Below, one piece after another: positions 57,510 to 64,000 of a stretch of 64,000 bases of DNA. Made by a program: the position numbers and the translations under genes. The notes under the pieces are model-generated. The model ran no database searches and was not told where the DNA came from. It was given only the letters and a program-made list of their open reading frames with translations. The stretch's first letter is position 1. Every line of letters begins with the position of its first letter. The stretch spans positions 1,798,001 to 1,862,000 of the forward strand of contig NZ_CP063400.1 in NCBI RefSeq assembly GCF_021729865.1, given 5' to 3'. Origin of the DNA: Hydrogenophaga sp. SL48. GTDB taxonomy: Bacteria; Pseudomonadota; Gammaproteobacteria; Burkholderiales; Burkholderiaceae_C.

Positions 57510-58160
57510 GCGAACGGTTCCCCGACTAACTGGCAGCTGCGCGCCCGAGCACCCAGCGCTTTGATGAAACAGCAAGTCTATCTCCCGAAGCGGCGCCGAA
57601 AAACGGCGATGCACGCTTCACTGGCCGCCCAGCGGTGTCACAGCCCCCGCATGTATTGCAACCCTTTGCTTTTCTCCCGCTCATACAGTCGCGGATGTTC
57701 AAGGCCCCAAGCGGGTTTCCTTGCTGTCAACCGATGGCATCCGCGGCTGCTACTTGTGCCTTGCTTAAAACCAATACCCATCAGCGCACCTTGGAAATGA
57801 ATCCTGCGCCCCCCCCCCAGAGGGCAAAGTTGACTTGATCGAGATGCCCCCCGCTCCGCAAGAGGCACCGGGGTGCTCGGGCGGTCATAATGTGATTTTT
57901 CTGTACCCCAATGGTTCAAAGCCTCGTGTCGATCGTGTCGACGGCGCACCGGCCGGTACTACTTATCACAACCATAAGTAAGCAGTGCGATGTACCTCGA
58001 AGAGATGATGATAGGGATGGAACGGAGGCGTGCTTCGCGTAAGATGCATGTTGTAAAAAATTGAAACCTCCAAGCGTAAAACAAGAAATTGATGGTAATT
58101 GGCTCCCGAACAGCAAGTGCTTGGGAAGCCTGTAACGACTCTAGTCTTTGGAGACCGACC
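57510..58160. promoter_or_regulatory. Divergent regulatory region of the polysaccharide locus
   Basis: About 650 bases between the leftward GT2 and rightward OPX genes, with no convincing ORF. It contains a tract of ten C (57809-57818) and a perfect palindrome TACTTAT-N7-ATAAGTA (57960-57980). AT-rich sequence close to the OPX gene (58050-58095) could hold its promoter. Size and layout suit control of both units. Confidence 0.55.
57960..57980. promoter_or_regulatory. Seven-base inverted repeat, likely operator
   Basis: TACTTAT, seven bases (CACAACC), ATAAGTA: perfect dyad symmetry about 180 bases before the OPX gene start. The size suits a dimeric regulator. No regulator gene lies nearby in the window. 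Confidence 0.45.
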
Positions 58161-58721
58161 ATGACCATTTTTTCGCGCGTCACGATGACGTTCCTGTTGG
58201 CGGCAGCTTGTGGATCAGTGATGGCCCAAACGGACTCCGCGTACAAACTGCGGCACGGAGATGCCTTGATGGTGTCTGTCTGGCGTGACGATGCATTGCG
58301 GATGCAGGTGCGCGTGCTGCCTGATGGCAGCATCACCTTTCCGTTGGCTGGGCGCGTCGAGGTGGTGGGGCTGAGCACGCCAGAGGTCGAAGCCCGCGTG
58401 GCAGAAAAGCTCAAAAAATACATCCCAGTACCGGTCGTGACGGTGGCCATAACGGCAACCGATGGCAATCAGGTCTATGTGCTCGGCAAGGTGGTCCGCC
58501 CTGGAGCAGTGACCTTGACCTCGCCAGAGACCACTGTTCTGCAAATGCTCAGCCAGGCAGGGGGGCTGGATCGCTTCGCTGACGGCAATTCGATCCGTGT
58601 GCTGCGCAGTACGCCGCAAGGCAACCGGATCTTGCCGGTTCGATACGACGACTTGGTCAAGGGCAACCAGCTCGACACCAATGTGGTTCTGATGCCCGGC
58701 GACACCATCTTGGTGCCTTGA
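58161..58721 (+). CDS. Polysaccharide export protein (Wza/OPX family)
   Basis: A 186-residue exported protein. The signal peptide ends SVMA before QTDSAYKL. The Poly_export domain has YKLRHGDALMVSVW, VLPDGSITFPLAGRVEV, followed by a SLBB-type segment VYVLGKVVRPGAVTLTSPE with VLQMLSQAGGL. It forms the periplasmic/outer-membrane outlet for polysaccharide. It is much shorter than E. coli Wza and lacks its C-terminal barrel helix; the next gene may supply the outer-membrane part. GGAG precedes the ATG at 58161. Confidence 0.92.
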   Translation: MTIFSRVTMTFLLAAACGSVMAQTDSAYKLRHGDALMVSVWRDDALRMQVRVLPDGSITFPLAGRVEVVGLSTPEVEARVAEKLKKYIPVPVVTVAITATDGNQVYVLGKVVRPGAVTLTSPETTVLQMLSQAGGLDRFADGNSIRVLRSTPQGNRILPVRYDDLVKGNQLDTNVVLMPGDTILVP

Positions 58722-58723
58722 CC

Positions 58724-59824
58724 ATGAGTTCGCGGATCTCCACTCCCTTGGTCCTTGCCTTCCAGGCGCTTGCTTGGTTGCCAGCGATGGCGCAGAACAC
58801 GCTGACGGTCCCCATGGAAATCGTGCGTGTCAGCAATCCTGACCTGGCGGCAGAAAGCCGCGGCAGCGTCACGCTTTATCGCTTTCACCCGCAATACACT
58901 CTTCAAACGATTCAAGGGGATTCGCGCACAGAGCTGTCTCTTGGCGGCATGATTGAAAGGTCTGGAAACACCGATTTGAGCGCCAGTCGCACCCTGCCAA
59001 GCGTGCGTGCGCTTTGGGAGAACGCTAGCCCGGTCGCGGTGTTTGGTGTGAGAGCTTCGTTAGAAGAAGCGTCTACCCGGGAGACCGAATTCGCCGAGTT
59101 CGGCAGGGTGACTCGGGACAGCACACAGCGCACCGGAACGCTGGGCGTTTCATGGACCCGCAATCTGACGGCTGATTCTTCGGTTGAACTGGCTGCGTCA
59201 CATGCACGCTTGAGCTACGACACACCATTGCTTGTTGATTACAGCGAAACGCTAGGGTCAGTGGCTTATCGCTTCGAGTCGAGCGCCAATTCTCGCTATT
59301 CGCTGTCTGCCAGCGCTTCGCGCCTGAATCCGGACGGGGTTGGCGAGAGTTCATCGCGTGGCGAACTCGGACTGGGATACGAAGTCGACCTCAGTGAAGG
59401 GTTTAACCTGAACGCGACGGCAGGCGCTGTTCGCACCAACGCGTTGCGCAGCAAGACCGACCCCGTGGGTGCTTTGCGCCTGACCTTCACGGGTGAACGG
59501 CTCGACTACGCTGTGGCCTGGTCCAGGTATGTCAGCGCGGGCGGCTCGCTGGGAGCGTACACCCGTGCCGAGAGCCTCGAAACCTCATTGACGTATCCGT
59601 TCACTGTCAACACGTCGCTGTCCCTCGGAATTGCACGCGCCCGATCCCTGGAGACGAATGGCGATGCCGGTGTCAGTGCGTTTGCGCGGATCCGATCAGA
59701 GCTCACCCGTTTTTGGGCGTTTACATTGGGTTTTGAGCAAAGGCGAGCCAAGCCTTTCGGCGGTCCCACAGCGCGTGGAAATTCAGTGGCCGTGGGGCTG
59801 GTGTACGCGCACCCCAACTTCTAA
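58724..59824 (+). CDS. Exopolysaccharide-locus outer-membrane beta-barrel protein
   Basis: A 366-residue protein with a signal peptide ending AMAQ. The mature part is made of amphipathic beta strands with alternating aromatic and small residues (YRFHPQYTLQTI, SVELAASHARLSY, RLDYAVAWSRYVSAGG) and ends in Phe (VYAHPNF), the outer-membrane sorting signal. About sixteen strands are possible. Barrels like this accompany Wzz/BY-kinase genes in exosortase-type and related polysaccharide loci. It starts three bases after the OPX stop, so the two are co-translated and may form one outlet. Confidence 0.8.
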   Translation: MSSRISTPLVLAFQALAWLPAMAQNTLTVPMEIVRVSNPDLAAESRGSVTLYRFHPQYTLQTIQGDSRTELSLGGMIERSGNTDLSASRTLPSVRALWENASPVAVFGVRASLEEASTRETEFAEFGRVTRDSTQRTGTLGVSWTRNLTADSSVELAASHARLSYDTPLLVDYSETLGSVAYRFESSANSRYSLSASASRLNPDGVGESSSRGELGLGYEVDLSEGFNLNATAGAVRTNALRSKTDPVGALRLTFTGERLDYAVAWSRYVSAGGSLGAYTRAESLETSLTYPFTVNTSLSLGIARARSLETNGDAGVSAFARIRSELTRFWAFTLGFEQRRAKPFGGPTARGNSVAVGLVYAHPNF

Positions 59825-59836
59825 CTCAACAACCTC

Positions 59837-61435
59837 ATGTCGGCCGACTACCAACTTAGCATCCAAGACTACCTGTCCATCGCTCGGCGCCGAGCGACGG
59901 CCATCATCCTGACCATTGGTGTTGTCCTGACCACCTCTGTGGTGGTGGCGATGCTGTTGCCGAGGGTGTACGAGTCGACTGGGACGTTGCTGGTTGAGGG
60001 CCCCCCAATCTCGGGTGACGTGGTGCGTTCTGCTCTGCCTGGAAACGGCGAGCAGCGGGTTCAAGCCTTGGGCCAGCGAATCATGACCCGTGAGAGCCTG
60101 TTGCGCATTGCGGCGGAGCATCAAGTGTTTGATTCCAAGTCCGGGGTTGTATTGAAAGACACGGACATGGTCAACGCCATGCGAGCGAGCATTGGTGTGA
60201 ATGTGCTGATTGGCAACATGCCGAGTTGGGAGCGACCTACCAACAATTTTGCGTTCAACGTGTCTTTTCAGCATGGCCAACCGGAAAAAGCACTGGAGGT
60301 TGCAAACGCGTTGATTCAGTTGTTCCTGGAAAGCAGTGTTCGGGAAAGGGTGGATCAGGCTTCTCGCGCGAACGAGTTTTTGAGTCAGGAGGCCGACCGA
60401 GTCAAGGCTCAACTGGAAGATCTGGAGCGTCGCATCGCGGTCTACAAACGCACACAGGGCAGCACCACAGGAGATGGGCAGGTGGTAGCGGCAAGCATCC
60501 AAGCGCTTGAGAGTGACCTTCGAGCCGCTGAACGAGAGCACCGTTTGGCACTGGACGAATTGCAGACGCTGGAGGTGGATTTGGCAGGCGCCCGCGCCGG
60601 CGTCTTGTCGCCTGGCACCGTGACCCCGGCGGGTCCCAGCGTTGCTGAGCAGGATCTGGAACGGGCTCGATCCGAGTTGGCACGCATCCGGGGTGTTTCC
60701 ACAGAGGACCATCCGGATGTGCAAGCGCAGCGGCGAAAAATCGATCTACTGGAGAGGGCTTTGCGGACAGAGACTTCGGTCAGCAGCCCAACGCGTGATG
60801 CTATTGCTGCACAAGCAAGGCTGGCGGTGTCCCGCCTGGAGGCCCAACGCAGCACAGCACGCGCGCGCGCCAACTTGTTGGCAGACCAACAGCGGAGCCT
60901 TCGCAATGCCATCAATCAACAGCGCTCTCAAGTGACGCGTGCGCCGCAGGTGGAACGTGATCTGGCCGCGCTTCAACGAGATCACGATGCTGCCCGAGCA
61001 AAATATGAGGACCTGCGGTCCAAGCAAATGTCGGCGCAGATCGTTCAAAACCTGGAGGGTGATCAGCAAGGGGAACGCTTTACGCTGCTTGAGCCCCCCT
61101 TGATGCCCGAATACCCCCTGAAGCCGAATCGCAAGAAACTTGTTGCACTCGGTTTTCTCCTCTCGCTCGCCGCAGCCGCAGGCGTGGTTGTATTGCTCGA
61201 AATGATCTTTGCCCGTGTCAGAGGGGTAAGCGCCGTGACCGCACTGACCGGTCAGCGACCCATGGTGGTCATCCCGTATATCCCCTCAGCCGCCGAACTT
61301 CACTCGTCGCAGCTGCTGCGCAAACGGTTGATTGGACTCATGGCGGGATTGGTGCTCATTGCACTTGTGGTGGTTCATACCGTGGTCCAGCCCCTGCATA
61401 CCCTGCTGATCTCATTGTTCTCCCGTCTGGGCTGA
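59837..61435 (+). CDS. Wzz/GumC-type polysaccharide chain-length determinant
   Basis: A 532-residue polysaccharide co-polymerase. Membrane helix 1 is ATAIILTIGVVLTTSVVVAML (about 20-41); a periplasmic Wzz domain follows, then a long coiled coil (about 170-400) rich in RAEREHRLALDELQ-like heptads. The second helix is KLVALGFLLSLAAAAGVVVLLEM preceded by the proline motif PEYPLKPNRKK. A third hydrophobic helix (LIGLMAGLVLIALVVVH) lies at the C-terminus, as in XrtA/PEP-CTERM-type members. It would pair with the next protein. Confidence 0.92.
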   Translation: MSADYQLSIQDYLSIARRRATAIILTIGVVLTTSVVVAMLLPRVYESTGTLLVEGPPISGDVVRSALPGNGEQRVQALGQRIMTRESLLRIAAEHQVFDSKSGVVLKDTDMVNAMRASIGVNVLIGNMPSWERPTNNFAFNVSFQHGQPEKALEVANALIQLFLESSVRERVDQASRANEFLSQEADRVKAQLEDLERRIAVYKRTQGSTTGDGQVVAASIQALESDLRAAEREHRLALDELQTLEVDLAGARAGVLSPGTVTPAGPSVAEQDLERARSELARIRGVSTEDHPDVQAQRRKIDLLERALRTETSVSSPTRDAIAAQARLAVSRLEAQRSTARARANLLADQQRSLRNAINQQRSQVTRAPQVERDLAALQRDHDAARAKYEDLRSKQMSAQIVQNLEGDQQGERFTLLEPPLMPEYPLKPNRKKLVALGFLLSLAAAAGVVVLLEMIFARVRGVSAVTALTGQRPMVVIPYIPSAAELHSSQLLRKRLIGLMAGLVLIALVVVHTVVQPLHTLLISLFSRLG

Positions 61436-61449
61436 AGGTAATTTGCCAC

Positions 61450-62310
61450 ATGGAACGCATCAAGCTTGCGATTGAAAAGGCCAAAGCAGCCGAAGTTGAT
61501 TCGGCCAGGTCAGATGCTCCTCTGCTACGCAGGGTCCGTGGCTCGGAAGCATCCATCGGTGAATCCAGTTCCGCGATCAGACGAGAAGTGCCGCTCGGAG
61601 ACGCCAGTCCCGTGCACTACACGCAAACGGCTGTGGTCTCGATGGACGCTGCGCACCTGGATCGCCATAGAGTCGTCTCCCATCAGAAGACGCATCCAGC
61701 CAGTTGGGCATTCGACGTGCTGAGAACCCAGGTTTTGCAGAAGATGGATGAGAACGGCTGGCGGACACTGGCCATCACGTCTCCAAGCGTGGAGTCAGGC
61801 AAGACAGTGGTGGCGATCAATTTGGCCATGAGTATCGCCCAGCAGACCAACCGCACGGCCCTGCTGGTTGATTTTGACCTGCGCCGTCCCAGCGTTGCCC
61901 GCTACCTGGGCTTGAACCGCTCATTGTCGTTAAATGACTTTTTGGATGGGCGTGCAAACGTTGGTGACGCCCTTGTCAATCCAGGCATCGAGCGTTTTGT
62001 TGTGTTGCCAACCAACCAACCGGTCACCGGCGCTTCCGAGGTGCTGTCTTCTTCGAAGGTGGGCCACCTCATCGACGATTTGCGTGAGCGGTACAGCGAT
62101 CGCATCGTGATATTCGATCTGCCCCCCGTTCTGGCGGCTGACGATGTGATGTCCGTGCTCCCGCGCATCGACTGTGTGCTGATGGTTGTTGGCAGCGGGG
62201 TGTCCACCGAGAACGAGGTCGAGGAGGCCATGAGCCGCCTTTCAAAGGCCAATTTGCTGGGCGTGGTGCTGAACAAAGACGAGGCACCCGTCCAGAACGC
62301 TTACTACTAG
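61450..62310 (+). CDS. BY-kinase-like (CpsD/EpsG) ATPase
   Basis: A 286-residue cytoplasmic P-loop protein. Walker A is SPSVESGKTVVAIN, Walker A' LLVDFDLRRPS, and Walker B VIFDLPPVLAADDV. The first 90 residues are a charged linker. Bacterial tyrosine kinases of this class end in a tyrosine cluster; here only two adjacent tyrosines close the chain (NAYY). It should dock on the Wzz-like protein encoded 14 bases upstream and control chain length and export by phosphorylation cycles. Kinase activity itself is uncertain. Confidence 0.88.
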   Translation: MERIKLAIEKAKAAEVDSARSDAPLLRRVRGSEASIGESSSAIRREVPLGDASPVHYTQTAVVSMDAAHLDRHRVVSHQKTHPASWAFDVLRTQVLQKMDENGWRTLAITSPSVESGKTVVAINLAMSIAQQTNRTALLVDFDLRRPSVARYLGLNRSLSLNDFLDGRANVGDALVNPGIERFVVLPTNQPVTGASEVLSSSKVGHLIDDLRERYSDRIVIFDLPPVLAADDVMSVLPRIDCVLMVVGSGVSTENEVEEAMSRLSKANLLGVVLNKDEAPVQNAYY

Positions 62311-62460
62311 TCTCGCACTGGATGATGAAGGTGTGTGCCCGTAGCTACTCTATTCGCATCGCTGTGTCCCCCCCCTCCTTGCAGCTGTTCCTTCGGTCTG
62401 TCACGAATCGCCCTCACTGCTTTAGCCCTGTCATTGATCTGAGCTCGGTGCTTCACCGCA

Positions 62461-63972
62461 ATGGCTGAGCATGTGCGCGCCCTGCTGGTGTTGATGGTGC
62501 TGGGCATAGGCTATTTCTATGCCGCCCGGGGTGTGTTGTCGCAACTCGTGCCAGAGGCAACGCTCAAACGCTGGCGCAATCTCTGGGTGTTGAGCACGGT
62601 TGTGCTGTTCCTTTCGCACAGCATCCTGCTTTACTTCCTGATGCTTGGTGCGATTCTGCTGGCTTATCGACGCCGCGAAGCGCATGTGATGGGTCTTTAT
62701 TTCGTTTTGCTGTTTGTGTCGCCGCCAGCGCCTGCGGAGATTCCTGGTCTGGGGATTGTCGATCATCTCTGGGTACTCAACCACTACCGCCTTCTGGGCG
62801 TGGTTTTGCTCCTGCCCGCTGCCCTTTCTCTTCTTCAACGGACAACCTCGGCCCGTCTGGGCAGTTCGCCGGTGGACTGGATGGTGCTGGGCTATCTTTT
62901 TCTCATGTCGTTGCTGGCATTTCGTGAGGGCAACGTCACCAGTGGATTGCGATCGGTGTTGTCGCTTTGGGTCGACATCTTCCTTCCGTATTACGTGGCG
63001 AGCAGAAGCATTCGCAGCGAAGATGGCTTCAAACAAGCCATGACAGGCTACTTGATCGCTGCAATGATTCTGTCAATTGTTGCCATCTTTGAAGTGCTTC
63101 GCACGTGGAAAATCTATTCAGCGGTTCTGGGCGCATTGGGCGTACATCAAGGCATGTTCGGCGGCTATCTGATGCGATCTGGCCTGTTGAGACCCAATGC
63201 ATCCGTAGGTAACTCAATTGTTCTTGGCTATGTATTGGTGGTAGCCCTAGGGTTCTTTTTTTACCTCAAAGAATTCGTTTCCAAGCCATTGCACCGGTTT
63301 CTGGGAGGGGCACTCTTGACCGCGGGTATTCTTGCGTGTTTGTCTCGGGGCCCATGGGTGGGCTCGGCGTTTCTCGTGGTCGTGCTCATCCTGATCGGGC
63401 CAAAGTCCGTCAAGCGCCTAGCAGGTCTGGGATTGGGTGCGGTGACGTTCTTCTTGGTGTTGAGTCTGCTACCAAGCGGTCAACTTCTGATCGACATGTT
63501 GCCTGTCGTCGGCACTACCGAGCAGGGAAATGTGGAGTACCGCGCCAATCTGCTCACATCGGCGTTGCCAGTGATTGCGCGCAATCTATTGTTTGGATCA
63601 TATGATTACCTCGACGCGCCAGAATTGCAGGTCATGATTCAAGGAGAGGGGATTATCGATGTGGTGAACACCTATGTCAGCGTGGCGCTGTATTCAGGTC
63701 TGCTGGGACTTGCGCTTTTTGTTGGAGCCTTCCTGTGCGCGCTCCAACAACTGCGGAAAGGCATGCGAATTTCGCGACGGTATGACCCCCGTTCCACATT
63801 GCTTGGGCGCGCCCTGTTTGCCACAGTATCGGCCATCATGCTCATCATCTATACCGTGAGCAGCATCAGTGCAATACCTGTGGTGTATTGGTCGGTGCTT
63901 GGTTTGAGTGTGGCCTACGTCACCTTGGTGAGCGAGTGGGCTCGCAAACCCAAAGAGGCCCCTGTACTGTGA
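62461..63972 (+). CDS. O-antigen ligase/Wzy-like polysaccharide polymerase
   Basis: A 503-residue protein with about twelve hydrophobic helices. The large periplasmic loop typical of Wzy_C/WaaL proteins lies around residues 340-400 (VVGTTEQGNVEYRANLLTSALP), with SRGPWVGSA before it. Such proteins polymerise or ligate lipid-linked repeat units. In the context of Wzz, OPX and BY-kinase, a Wzy polymerase is the best reading. No clear ribosome site precedes the ATG; the 150-base gap upstream contains a tract of eight C. The coding sequence is noticeably poorer in GC than the first 50 kb. Confidence 0.85.
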   Translation: MAEHVRALLVLMVLGIGYFYAARGVLSQLVPEATLKRWRNLWVLSTVVLFLSHSILLYFLMLGAILLAYRRREAHVMGLYFVLLFVSPPAPAEIPGLGIVDHLWVLNHYRLLGVVLLLPAALSLLQRTTSARLGSSPVDWMVLGYLFLMSLLAFREGNVTSGLRSVLSLWVDIFLPYYVASRSIRSEDGFKQAMTGYLIAAMILSIVAIFEVLRTWKIYSAVLGALGVHQGMFGGYLMRSGLLRPNASVGNSIVLGYVLVVALGFFFYLKEFVSKPLHRFLGGALLTAGILACLSRGPWVGSAFLVVVLILIGPKSVKRLAGLGLGAVTFFLVLSLLPSGQLLIDMLPVVGTTEQGNVEYRANLLTSALPVIARNLLFGSYDYLDAPELQVMIQGEGIIDVVNTYVSVALYSGLLGLALFVGAFLCALQQLRKGMRISRRYDPRSTLLGRALFATVSAIMLIIYTVSSISAIPVVYWSVLGLSVAYVTLVSEWARKPKEAPVL

Positions 63973-64000
63973 CCATCAACACCCCCTCCATCGCATCCGT
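63969..64000 (+). CDS. Start of a further polysaccharide-locus gene (partial)
   Basis: A GTG overlapping the stop of the Wzy-like gene opens a frame MTINTPSIAS that runs to the window edge. The four-base overlap style matches other genes here. Only ten residues are visible, so its nature is unknown. Confidence 0.35.
   Translation, partial: MTINTPSIAS

Noticed and set aside
62322..62468. A 48-residue ORF just before the Wzy-like gene
   Set aside because: It overlaps the Wzy-like start by eight bases and has two adjacent ATGs, but no ribosome site. It spans the poly-C tract and has no clear protein character.

Overview
The window is a stretch of bacterial chromosome from a high-GC betaproteobacterium, most likely Burkholderiales, family Comamonadaceae, of the Hydrogenophaga/Acidovorax/Variovorax type. 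This rests on gene order and protein flavour: exbB-exbD-lpxK-Trm112-kdsB-adk, nadD-rsfS-rlmH-maf-rng with a lysine/alanine-rich RsfS tail, a Bug-type tripartite tricarboxylate receptor, and a GC-rich intergenic repeat of comamonad type. No rRNA, phage, transposase or CRISPR array is visible. Four tRNA genes are present: Lys-TTT, Lys-CTT, Pro-TGG and Arg-TCT.

Layout. 1-3.5 kb: a catabolic module with an IlvD/Edd dehydratase running off the left edge, an FAD oxidoreductase and a divergent Bug-type binding protein. 3.5-11.3 kb: a rightward lysine/diaminopimelate set (dapC, dapD, dapE) with a pilU-type ATPase inserted, then prmB, an ABC-F ATPase and a small stress membrane protein. 11.4-16.4 kb: leftward tolB-pal-cpoB, a YeeE/YedE sulfur transporter, tcdA and two tRNA-Lys genes. 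16.5-19.1 kb: an MsbA-like exporter and an outer-membrane barrel. 19.2-26.3 kb: a tight leftward operon yebC-purD-hemF-nadD-rsfS-rlmH-maf-rng. 26.4-29.3 kb: a HerA-like ATPase, a DUF1499 protein and an SGNH lipoprotein hydrolase.

29.3-38.9 kb: clpS-clpA, two unrelated NADP isocitrate dehydrogenases (dimeric and monomeric) flanking a DUF192 protein, then sodB and xseA. 39.2-43.2 kb: the exbBD-lpxK-kdsB-adk envelope cluster. 43.2-48.7 kb: an asparaginase divergent from lexA across two SOS boxes, a small unknown protein, a D-2-hydroxyacid dehydrogenase and a FimV-like protein. 48.7-54.3 kb: an acyl-CoA catabolic run (3-hydroxyacyl-CoA dehydrogenase, enoyl-CoA hydratase, Crp/Fnr regulator, aminoglycoside-phosphotransferase-fold kinase, acyl-CoA dehydrogenase). 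54.7-55 kb: tRNA-Pro and tRNA-Arg.

From 55 kb to the right edge lies an exopolysaccharide locus with visibly lower GC. It is built as two divergent units around a 650-bp regulatory gap. Leftward are a GT2 glycosyltransferase, a five-helix membrane protein, a 69-residue coupled ORF and a WecB/TagA/CpsF glycosyltransferase. Rightward are an OPX export protein, an outer-membrane barrel, a Wzz/GumC-type chain-length protein, a BY-kinase-like ATPase and a Wzy/O-antigen-ligase-like polymerase. The locus continues past the window.

Nothing in the window is a clear unknown defence or mobile system. The least-explained items are the small coupled ORF and poly-C/palindromic regulatory region of the polysaccharide locus, the split ACAD10/11-like pair, the RsfS tail, and the placement of pilU among the dap genes.
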